A stretch of 36,305 bases of DNA, from NCBI GenBank assembly GCA_040401595.1, contig JBBAOE010000027.1, forward strand, positions 1-36,305. The letters are read 5' to 3'. Positions 7,081-13,540 of this stretch are shown one piece after another. This DNA comes from RFPW01 sp040401595. GTDB lineage: Bacteria; Pseudomonadota; Gammaproteobacteria; Burkholderiales; Burkholderiaceae_E. A model generated the notes under the pieces. It did no database searches, was not told the DNA's origin, and saw only the letters and a program-made list of their open reading frames with translations. The position numbers were made by a program, and so were the translations under genes. Positions within the stretch are counted from its first letter, which is position 1. Every line of letters begins with the position of its first letter.

Positions 7081-9108
7081 GTGAAAAAAACCAGTCAGAT
7101 GCTGCGAGTCAGCTTGGGTGCCGGGATGTTGGCGCTGCTTGGGATGTCAAGTGGCACCGCAGGTGCGGCAGAGAGCCAACTGATCCCGCGGTCGGCGATT
7201 TTTGGCAATCCGCAACGGGCCGGAGCCCAGTTAAGTCCCAACGGAAAATACATCTCGTTTCTGGCCCCACGCGACGGGGTCATGAACATCTGGGTTGTTG
7301 CGCGCGGTCAATCGTTCGAAACCGCCAAACCGTTGACGAACGAGAGAGTCCGGCCGATCCGTAGTGCGTCTTGGTCAGAAAGTGGCGCGGAGATCCTCTT
7401 CACGCAAGACAAGGGTGGCGATGAGAACTTCCTGTTGTACGCAGTCAACCCAGAGACCGGAGTTGAACGGAAACTCACCGACTTTCAAGGGGTTCGAGTC
7501 CTGATCTACGGGTCGTCGCACTCCCGCCCCGACGAACTGGTGGTGGGTATCAATGACCGCGATAAGGCGTTTCATGATCCCTACCTGCTCAATATCCGTA
7601 CCGGAAAACTGGAACGACTGTTCGAAAATAGGCAGCGATATTCGGGCTTTGTTGTCGATGACAAACTGGCCATCCGGTTCGCCACCCGATCCATGCCGGA
7701 TGGGGGCTTTGAGTTCCTGAGTCTGGATGGCGCGCAAGGCAAGGTGATTGACACGATCCCGTTTGAAGACGGGCAAACCACCGGGCCGCAGGGAATGACC
7801 ACCGATGGCAAGATTTTGAACTGGGTTGAGAGCCGGGGCCGGGACAAGGCTGCCCTCTACGAAGTTGAAGTCGCTACCGGAGCCAAGCGGCTCGTCGGTG
7901 AAGATTCGAAAGCCGACGTTTCGCGCGCACTGACCCATCCTTCGACCGGAAAGATCACCGGATATGGCGTGAATTTCCTCAAAAACGAGTGGCGGGGTCT
8001 GGAAAAAGACATCAGTGCCGACTTTGCGTTTTTGAGCGCTAATTTGAAAGGCCAATGGGCGGTCCAGAGCCAGACGGAATCCGACCGGATTTGGCTGATT
8101 GGCAATGACCCGGTGACGTCGCCCGCGAGGGTGCTGGTGTTTGATCGTGACACCCGGTCGTTGACTGAGCTCTATGTCAGTCGGCCAGCGCTGGTCAACG
8201 CAAAACTTCCGGACGTCTGTCCGGTCGAAATCAAGTCCCGAGACCAGCAAACCCTCGTGTCGTACCTGACCTTGCCGGTGGGCTCGGGTGAAAACTGTAA
8301 GCCGAAGGCGCCATTACCCCTGGTGCTCAATGTGCACGGTGGCCCGTGGGCCCGCGATCAATATGGCTATAACCCCGAAAGTACCTGGTTCGCGGATCGG
8401 GGATACGCAAGTCTGCAGGTGAATTTCCGGGGGTCGACGGGGTTCGGGAAGTCCTTCGTCAATGGCGCCGATCTGGAGTGGGGGCGCAAGATGCATTTTG
8501 ACCTGATCGACGCGATCGATTGGGCGATCGCCAATGGGGTGGCAGATCCGAAGCGAATCGCTATTTACGGGGGTTCGTACGGCGGGTACGCCGCACTCTG
8601 GGGAGCGACCAATACGCCTGACCGCTTCGCCTGCGCCGTGGCGATCGTCGCCCCGTCGAATCTGAAAACGCTGCTGTCGACGGTTCCCCCGTACTGGGAG
8701 TCGTTCAAAAATCAGATGTATCGCCGGGTTGGGGATCCTCGAACCCCCGAGGGAAGTGCCTTGCTCGACGAGCGCTCACCGCTGACCCACGTCAGCAAGA
8801 TCTCTCGACCGCTCCTAATTGGTCAGGGCGCAAACGATCCTCGGGTCAAGCAGGCGGAGGCAGACCAGATTGTCTCCGCCATGAAGGCGCGCAAAATCCC
8901 GCTGACCTATGTGCTGTATCCCGATGAAGGGCACGGATTTGCCAGGCCGGCGAATCGCACGTCGTTCTACGCCGTTTCTGAGGCATTTTTGTCCAAGTGC
9001 CTGGGTGGGAAGTTTGAGGAAGTCGGCTCGGATTTCAAGGGGTCAACGATCCAGGTCCCAGAAGGCGCGGACAACGTGCCCGGCCTGCGCGCAGCCATTT
9101 CGCCGTAA
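7081..9108 (+). CDS. Secreted S9-family serine peptidase (prolyl oligopeptidase / acylaminoacyl peptidase type)
   Basis: This 675-residue protein starts at GTG 7081 with a GAAGGA site upstream and a clear signal peptide (KK, hydrophobic core, cleavage near GAAES). The N-terminal half is a beta-propeller of TolB/DPP-like repeats (for example GAQLSPNGKYISFLAPRDG and SASWSESGAEILFTQD). The C-terminal alpha/beta hydrolase domain holds the catalytic triad: Ser499 in GGSYGGYAAL, Asp586 in GANDPRV and His618 in DEGHGF. The LNVHGGPWARDQYG segment forms the oxyanion region. S9 enzymes cut short peptides, often after Pro or from blocked N-termini. Here it should act in the periplasm. It is followed at 136 bases by another secreted hydrolase. 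Confidence 0.92.
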   Translation: MKKTSQMLRVSLGAGMLALLGMSSGTAGAAESQLIPRSAIFGNPQRAGAQLSPNGKYISFLAPRDGVMNIWVVARGQSFETAKPLTNERVRPIRSASWSESGAEILFTQDKGGDENFLLYAVNPETGVERKLTDFQGVRVLIYGSSHSRPDELVVGINDRDKAFHDPYLLNIRTGKLERLFENRQRYSGFVVDDKLAIRFATRSMPDGGFEFLSLDGAQGKVIDTIPFEDGQTTGPQGMTTDGKILNWVESRGRDKAALYEVEVATGAKRLVGEDSKADVSRALTHPSTGKITGYGVNFLKNEWRGLEKDISADFAFLSANLKGQWAVQSQTESDRIWLIGNDPVTSPARVLVFDRDTRSLTELYVSRPALVNAKLPDVCPVEIKSRDQQTLVSYLTLPVGSGENCKPKAPLPLVLNVHGGPWARDQYGYNPESTWFADRGYASLQVNFRGSTGFGKSFVNGADLEWGRKMHFDLIDAIDWAIANGVADPKRIAIYGGSYGGYAALWGATNTPDRFACAVAIVAPSNLKTLLSTVPPYWESFKNQMYRRVGDPRTPEGSALLDERSPLTHVSKISRPLLIGQGANDPRVKQAEADQIVSAMKARKIPLTYVLYPDEGHGFARPANRTSFYAVSEAFLSKCLGGKFEEVGSDFKGSTIQVPEGADNVPGLRAAISP

Positions 9109-9120
9109 GGCGGGCACAGT

Positions 9121-9135
9121 TAAACCCTGGGTTTA
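9121..9135 (+). terminator. Short palindrome after the S9 peptidase gene
   Basis: TAAACCC (9121-9127) and GGGTTTA (9129-9135) form an almost perfect 15-base palindrome 12 bases after the stop. As RNA the inner bases must form the loop, leaving a stem of about five pairs. It may be a weak terminator or a protein-binding site for the next gene. Confidence 0.3.
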
Positions 9136-9244
9136 CCCTCATTTCGCCGGGCTCTCGCTTCAGAACGGAACCGGCGGATCTATGATCTTGTGGCACTCGC
9201 CATTGGGTAGCGAACTTACAAAATAATCGTCAGGAGACATTGGT

Positions 9245-10567
9245 ATGCAGGCATTGACTTTCACGCATGGCCTTCGGATCGTTGCAGCTTGTGTTGCGGC
9301 GGCGTTGGCGCAGTTGGCAACCGCCCAGGCATTGCCCTCTGCTTCTCCCGAATCCGTTGGCATGTCGACGGAGCGCTTGGCAAAAATCACCACGGAATTC
9401 AATCGGGAAATCGCTGAAAAGAAGCTCCCTGGCGCGGTGGTCATGGTCGCCCGAAAGGGAAAGCTGGTTTACTCGCAAGCGTTCGGAAGCTTGAATAACG
9501 CGACGGGTGGCCAGATGACCACCGACTCGATCTTTCGCATTTATTCGATGACGAAACCGCTGGTATCGACGGCCTTGATGATGCTCGTCGAGGACGGGAA
9601 AGTGCAACTCACTGACCCGGTCTCCAAGTTTCTACCGACATTCAAGAGTCCAATGGTCAGCGTCCCGACGTTTGATCCGGTTTTTCATGGCGTGAGCTTC
9701 CGTCTGATGCCAGCCAACCGTGAACCAACGATTCAGGATCTGTTGCGGCATACGTCGGGGATTGCCTATGGCGAACTGACCAAGAACACCCTGGTCCGAG
9801 ATGCCTATATCAAGGCGAACGTCTACAAACCCAATCTTGATTACGATGCGCGCGAGCTCCCTGGCGCGGCGATGGCCGAGCAACTGGGCAAGGCGCCCCT
9901 TGCACAGCAGCCTGGGACAACCTGGGAGTACAGCCTTTCCGTGGATGTGCAGGGGCGTGTGGTCGAGGCAGTGACCGGAAAGCGCCTGGTTGATTTCATG
10001 CAAGAGCGGTTGTTTTCGCCCTTGAAGATGACGGACACCGGCTTTCATGTGCCCGCCAACAAGGCAGGGCGTCTTGCTGAGCCATTTCCGAAAGACCCCG
10101 CGAGCGGGATGGATAACAAGCTGATCGATGTCAGCAAGGTGCCAGGCAACGATTCCGGCGGGGCTGGCGGTGTGAGTACGGCGGGCGATTACCTCCGTTA
10201 CTGCCAGGCCATGCTCAATGGGGGTCAACTCGATGGTGCCCGGATTTTGTCCCGGACCACGGTGACCCTCATGGCGTCCGATCACCTTGGTTCGGCGATC
10301 AGCACGGCGGTGAATCCGGGGATGTTGTTACTTGGAACCCAAGGCTATACGTTTGGACTGGGATTTTTGGTTCGTCAGGGTGATGGGATTTCTGGCGTGC
10401 ATGGTTCGCCGGGTGAGTTCACCTGGGCTGGATATGCCGGCACTTACTTTTGGGCTGAACCCAAAGAACAGGTTTGCGGTGTCTACATGTCCCAGGCCCC
10501 GAGTCCTGTCCGGTCTTACTACCGCCGTATGATGAAAGATCTGGTCTCGCAGGCGATTGTCGATTAG
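9245..10567 (+). CDS. Secreted serine hydrolase, beta-lactamase class C / esterase EstB family
   Basis: This 440-residue protein has a signal peptide ending near ATAQA. It carries the Ser-x-x-Lys motif of penicillin-recognising enzymes at Ser101-Met-Thr-Lys104 (IYSMTKPL) and the second-motif Tyr at Tyr229 (WEYSLSVD). The C-terminal segment GEFTWAGYAGTYFWAEPKE is typical of EstB-like esterases rather than true beta-lactamases, which carry K-T-G there. It probably hydrolyses esters, or less likely lactams or D-amino-acid peptides, in the periplasm. The start is backed by AGGAG 9 bases upstream. A near-perfect 12-bp hairpin lies 50 bases after the stop. Confidence 0.9.
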   Translation: MQALTFTHGLRIVAACVAAALAQLATAQALPSASPESVGMSTERLAKITTEFNREIAEKKLPGAVVMVARKGKLVYSQAFGSLNNATGGQMTTDSIFRIYSMTKPLVSTALMMLVEDGKVQLTDPVSKFLPTFKSPMVSVPTFDPVFHGVSFRLMPANREPTIQDLLRHTSGIAYGELTKNTLVRDAYIKANVYKPNLDYDARELPGAAMAEQLGKAPLAQQPGTTWEYSLSVDVQGRVVEAVTGKRLVDFMQERLFSPLKMTDTGFHVPANKAGRLAEPFPKDPASGMDNKLIDVSKVPGNDSGGAGGVSTAGDYLRYCQAMLNGGQLDGARILSRTTVTLMASDHLGSAISTAVNPGMLLLGTQGYTFGLGFLVRQGDGISGVHGSPGEFTWAGYAGTYFWAEPKEQVCGVYMSQAPSPVRSYYRRMMKDLVSQAIVD

Positions 10568-10616
10568 AACTGAACGGCCGGCGATAGAATTTCTGCGGTC
10601 ATTCGGGGCCAACCCC

Positions 10617-10646
10617 GGAGACAGAACCGTCACTGGTTCTGTCTCC
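10617..10646 (+). terminator. Perfect 12-bp stem-loop after the serine hydrolase gene
   Basis: GGAGACAGAACC (10617-10628) pairs with GGTTCTGTCTCC (10635-10646) with no mismatch, across a 6-base loop (GTCACT). It lies 50 bases after the stop codon. No T-run follows, so it may stop transcription with help, protect the RNA end, or be a dispersed palindromic repeat. Confidence 0.55.
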
Positions 10647-10699
10647 GCATCCTGCGGTGCTCAAGACCGGCTGCATTCCTGTTCCGCCAGCATTCAAAG

Positions 10700-10751
10700 C
10701 GAATTCGGAACCCGAATTCGGAACCCGAATTCACAACCCGAATTCACAACC
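10700..10751. repeat. Four tandem 13-bp repeats, each with an EcoRI-type GAATTC core
   Basis: The units are CGAATTCGGAACC at 10700-10712 and 10713-10725, then CGAATTCACAACC at 10726-10738 and 10739-10751. The two versions differ at two positions and come as an exact pair followed by an exact pair. A short inverted repeat (CATTC/GAATG) follows immediately. The array is intergenic. It could be a binding array for a regulator, an unstable short tandem repeat, or debris. Confidence 0.85.
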
Positions 10752-10915
10752 CATTCGGTGAATGCGTAGCGCAAGAGAAAAAACGCCCTTGCCCCTGGCG
10801 AACCCGGAGAGCGTTGGCATATCGCCCCGCGAACAAGTCAACGTCCTCATCTACGGCGCCCCTGGTTCGAGAAAAATGCCTCGAGGTCATGACGATTGAT
10901 TTTCTGAGTCCCCAA

Positions 10916-10929
10916 TAGGGATATCCCTA
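10916..10929. promoter_or_regulatory. 14-bp perfect palindrome upstream of the sorbosone dehydrogenase operon
   Basis: TAGGGATATCCCTA is its own reverse complement. It sits about 95 bases before the start codon at 11024 and partly overlaps the first of three CCTAGG sites. Its place and symmetry fit an operator for a dimeric regulator, but no regulator gene is adjacent. Confidence 0.35.
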
Positions 10930-11023
10930 GGCCACGTTGAGGGACCTAGGCGACACAATGCACGCCTTGTTGGTTCAAGCCAACCATGTTTTTCTGATCT
11001 GTTCATTCCCCTAGGATCCCCGC

Positions 11024-12229
11024 ATGTTTCAGCGCTCTTCGAAGACCCACCTCGCCGCCATGATCGGCGCCATGCTGATTTCCAGCACTGCCTTTGCCCA
11101 AGCCTGGAAGCAAGGGATGACGCCCGAGCAGGCGAATTCAACCCTGGCACCCCTGGCCGGCAAACTGACGGTCACCCCCGCCGCCGACATCCCGGTGGGC
11201 AAGTTGAAGCTTCCACCAGGCTTCAAAGCGGAACTGTGGGCGACCGGTATTCCCGGTGGGCGAGAGATCGCTGAAGGTGACGGTGGTAAGTTCTATGTCG
11301 GTACGCGGGGTATCGGTCGTGTTTACGAAGTTACCGACAAGGGCAATGAGCGCACAAGCCGCGTCGTCATTGACAAGCTGAATCAGCCTTCTGGCGTGGC
11401 GTTCAAGGACGGGACTCTCTACGTTGCGTCGGTCGAGAAGATCCTGCGATTCGATGGCATCGCCTCCAAACCTGACGTGGCCCCGGTCGATGTAACAGCG
11501 GCATTTCAACTGCCGGCTGAACACGTTCACCACAACTGGAAGTACCTGCGCTTTGGCCCGGACGGCAAGCTCTACATGCCAGTTGGCGCGCCATGCAACA
11601 TCTGCGATGTCAAAGCATCCGATTTTGCAACGATCCGCCGTTATAACCCGGACGGCTCAGGGATGGAAGTCGTTGCCACCGGGGTGCGCAACTCGCACGG
11701 CCTCGACTGGCATCCGGTCACCAAAGAACTCTGGTTCTCGAACCACGGGCGCGACTGGCTGGGCGATGACACACCGAATGACACCCTGCATCGCATGACC
11801 AAAGTCGGTCAACATTTTGGCTTCCCGCACTGTCATCAAGGCAATCTCGCAGACCCCGACGTCAAGAAAGACAATGCCTGCGCTGGCGTTGAAAAACCTG
11901 TTGCGATGATGGGCCCGCACGCAGCCGCTATGGGGGTGCAGTTCTATACCGGCTCGATGTTCCCTGCTGAGTACAAGAACGTTGCGTTTGTCGCTCGCAA
12001 AGGATCCTGGAACCGCACGGTCAAATCCGGATTCGATGTGGTGACCGTTCGCGCCGGGGCCGATGGCCAGGGCGCCAAGATTGAACCCTTCATGACCGGC
12101 TTCCTGGATCCGGCAACTCAGGAATTTTTCGGTCGTCCCACCTTCTTTCATCAGATGAAAGACGGGTCGCTCCTGGTAGCCGATGAGCAGGTTGGGGCGA
12201 TCTACCGTGTCAGCTACGCAAAGCCGTAA
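11024..12229 (+). CDS. Sorbosone-dehydrogenase-family PQQ-dependent sugar/alcohol dehydrogenase, secreted
   Basis: This 401-residue protein has a signal peptide (cleavage after AFAQ). It matches the soluble beta-propeller dehydrogenase family related to PQQ-dependent glucose and L-sorbosone dehydrogenases: LPPGFKAELWATGIPGGREIA, NQPSGVAFKDGTLYVA, then GTGVRNSHGLDWHP-like sequence followed by LWFSNHGRDWLGDDTPND. A Cys pair (GAPCNICD) sits mid-protein. The family oxidises sugars, aldehydes or alcohols in the periplasm and hands electrons to cytochrome c, which fits the diheme cytochrome gene 6 bases downstream. It appears to open the run of eight genes ending at soxA. Whether PQQ is the true cofactor cannot be shown from sequence. 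Confidence 0.88.
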   Translation: MFQRSSKTHLAAMIGAMLISSTAFAQAWKQGMTPEQANSTLAPLAGKLTVTPAADIPVGKLKLPPGFKAELWATGIPGGREIAEGDGGKFYVGTRGIGRVYEVTDKGNERTSRVVIDKLNQPSGVAFKDGTLYVASVEKILRFDGIASKPDVAPVDVTAAFQLPAEHVHHNWKYLRFGPDGKLYMPVGAPCNICDVKASDFATIRRYNPDGSGMEVVATGVRNSHGLDWHPVTKELWFSNHGRDWLGDDTPNDTLHRMTKVGQHFGFPHCHQGNLADPDVKKDNACAGVEKPVAMMGPHAAAMGVQFYTGSMFPAEYKNVAFVARKGSWNRTVKSGFDVVTVRAGADGQGAKIEPFMTGFLDPATQEFFGRPTFFHQMKDGSLLVADEQVGAIYRVSYAKP

Positions 12230-12235
12230 TTCAAA

Positions 12236-12898
12236 ATGAGCGAATTGCCAGTGTTCCGTTCACTGGCGATGAAAGCCACCCCATCCCGGGTGGCTTTTTT
12301 CATCGCCCGAGGCACCGTCGGTGTTTTTATTGCCTTGAGTGCCATCGCGCAGACCAGCTGGGCAACGGAAGGCGCTGACCGAGCCAAGCCCATGTGCGCC
12401 GCTTGCCATGGTGCTCAGGGCGTCTCGACGATCCCCTCGATCCCATCGCTCGCCGGGCAACCCAAGGTCTTTGTTGAAAACCAATTGGTGATGATTCGTG
12501 AAGGTTTGCGAGAAGTGCCGGCGATGACCGGGATGCTCGACAAACTCAGCGATGCCGATCTCACAGCGCTCGCCCGCTGGTATGCCGACCAGACGCTCGA
12601 ACCAGCTATCACGCAGGCTTCGGCAACGCCGCAGCAGAGCGCCCGCATCGCTGCGGGAGCAACGATGGCGAAACAGGCGCTCTGTGGCACCTGCCACCTG
12701 CCCACCTATCTGGGACAGAGTCAGGTGCCGCGGCTCGCCGGACAGCGGGCGGACTACCTGCAGCAGACCATGGTCTTGATGCGCGATGGTAAGGCCATTG
12801 GACGGGATAGCATCATGTCGTCAACCCTGCGGGGCATGAACGATGAACAGTTGCGCGATCTGGCCCAGTATTTTTCAACGATTGGAACCAAACCCTAG
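12236..12898 (+). CDS. Diheme cytochrome c (c4/c553 type)
   Basis: The protein has two CxxCH heme sites, Cys54-Ala-Ala-Cys57-His58 and Cys150-Gly-Thr-Cys153-His154, in the two-domain layout of cytochrome c4 (ACHGAQG, PSLAGQPKVFVENQL, then a second repeat with PRLAGQRADYL). It should be periplasmic or membrane-anchored and accept electrons from the dehydrogenase encoded just upstream. The start is uncertain: ATG 12236, ATG 12269 and GTG 12290 are all in frame and none has a good ribosome binding site. A strong terminator-like hairpin spans 12272-12300, inside the frame for the first two starts. A signal-like hydrophobic segment (VAFFIARGTVGVFIALSAIAQ) is retained with any of these starts. Confidence 0.88.
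   Translation: MSELPVFRSLAMKATPSRVAFFIARGTVGVFIALSAIAQTSWATEGADRAKPMCAACHGAQGVSTIPSIPSLAGQPKVFVENQLVMIREGLREVPAMTGMLDKLSDADLTALARWYADQTLEPAITQASATPQQSARIAAGATMAKQALCGTCHLPTYLGQSQVPRLAGQRADYLQQTMVLMRDGKAIGRDSIMSSTLRGMNDEQLRDLAQYFSTIGTKP
12247..12300 (+). terminator. Tandem hairpins with T-run at the 5' end of the cytochrome c gene
   Basis: The first stem is GCCAGTG (12247-12253) with CACTGGC (12261-12267). The second is AAAGCCACCC (12272-12281) with GGGTGGCTTT (12288-12297), a perfect 10-bp stem with a 6-base loop, followed by more T to 12300. The second is the best intrinsic terminator in the window. It lies just after the sorbosone dehydrogenase gene yet inside or at the start of the cytochrome frame, so it may attenuate downstream expression. 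Confidence 0.7.
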
Positions 12899-13075
12899 CG
12901 CAGGTGCTAGCAGGCTTGTGCTCTCGCTTTCTGTGCCGCTGTTTCCCTCCACGTCAGCAATGCGCATCACGTATTCAGTCCTTCGGGCCTCCAGAGTTTC
13001 GGACCAGAAAGCCTGGAGTCTTTCGCTTCTCTTGTCATCACGATCCTATTAGCCGACCCCCCCAGGAGCTCTCGC

Positions 13076-13525
13076 ATGATTCAACTCACCGTCAACGGCA
13101 AGAAACAAAGTGTCGACGCGGATCCCGCCACCCCCTTGCTGTGGGTGATACGCGAACAACTCGGTATGACCGGAACCAAATTCGGCTGCGGGATCGCCCA
13201 GTGCGGTTCCTGTACCGTGCTGATCAACGGTGAGGCGGTGCGTTCGTGCGTTTACCCCGTCAGTGCGGTGGGCAGCAAGAAGGTCGAAACGATCGAGAGT
13301 CTCGAGCAGAAGGGCGAACTCAGCAAAATCCAGAAGGCCTGGGTTGAGAACGAAGTTCCCCAGTGTGGCTACTGCCAAAGCGGAATGATCATGGCGACGA
13401 CTGCACTGTTGAGAAAGAAGCCCAAGCCTACCGACGCCGATATTGACGCTGCGGTGACCAACATTTGCCGGTGCGGAACGTTCCAGGAAGTTCGTGCCGC
13501 CATTCACATGGCCGCCAAGGCTTAA
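13076..13525 (+). CDS. 2Fe-2S subunit of a molybdenum hydroxylase (IorA type)
   Basis: This 149-residue protein is the small subunit of the xanthine dehydrogenase/isoquinoline 1-oxidoreductase family. The plant-ferredoxin-type cluster ligands are Cys38, Cys43, Cys46 and Cys58 (CGIAQCGSC ... C), and the second cluster ligands are Cys97, Cys100, Cys131 and Cys133 (CGYC ... CRC). It carries electrons from the molybdenum site to an outside acceptor, probably a cytochrome c. There is no FAD subunit in the neighbourhood, as is usual for the IorAB branch. It has no signal peptide of its own and would be carried out with its Tat-exported partner. AGGAG lies 7 bases before the ATG. It is 177 bases after the cytochrome gene and 15 bases before the large subunit. 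Confidence 0.93.
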   Translation: MIQLTVNGKKQSVDADPATPLLWVIREQLGMTGTKFGCGIAQCGSCTVLINGEAVRSCVYPVSAVGSKKVETIESLEQKGELSKIQKAWVENEVPQCGYCQSGMIMATTALLRKKPKPTDADIDAAVTNICRCGTFQEVRAAIHMAAKA

Positions 13526-13540
13526 TCAGGAGTCGGTCAA

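Larger units (their letters stand above)
10568..11023. other. Gene-free spacer rich in repeats and palindromes
   Basis: This 456-base gap separates the serine hydrolase from the sorbosone dehydrogenase operon and holds no credible gene. From left to right it contains a 12-bp hairpin (10617-10646), four tandem 13-bp units (10700-10751), a 14-bp palindrome (10916-10929) and three CCTAGG hexamers (10926, 10945, 11010). The right half most likely carries the promoter and control sites of the downstream operon. Confidence 0.6.

Noticed and set aside
7375..8250. A 291-codon open frame antisense to the S9 peptidase gene
   Set aside because: It lies wholly within a well-supported gene, has no protein-family features and has the composition expected of a GC-rich shadow frame.
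9245..10567. Calling the serine hydrolase an antibiotic-resistance beta-lactamase
   Set aside because: The K-T-G motif of true class C enzymes is not seen and the C-terminal pattern fits EstB-like esterases.
12894..12911. Inverted repeat CTAGC/GCTAG after the cytochrome c gene as a terminator
   Set aside because: It has only five pairs and no T-run, too weak to call.
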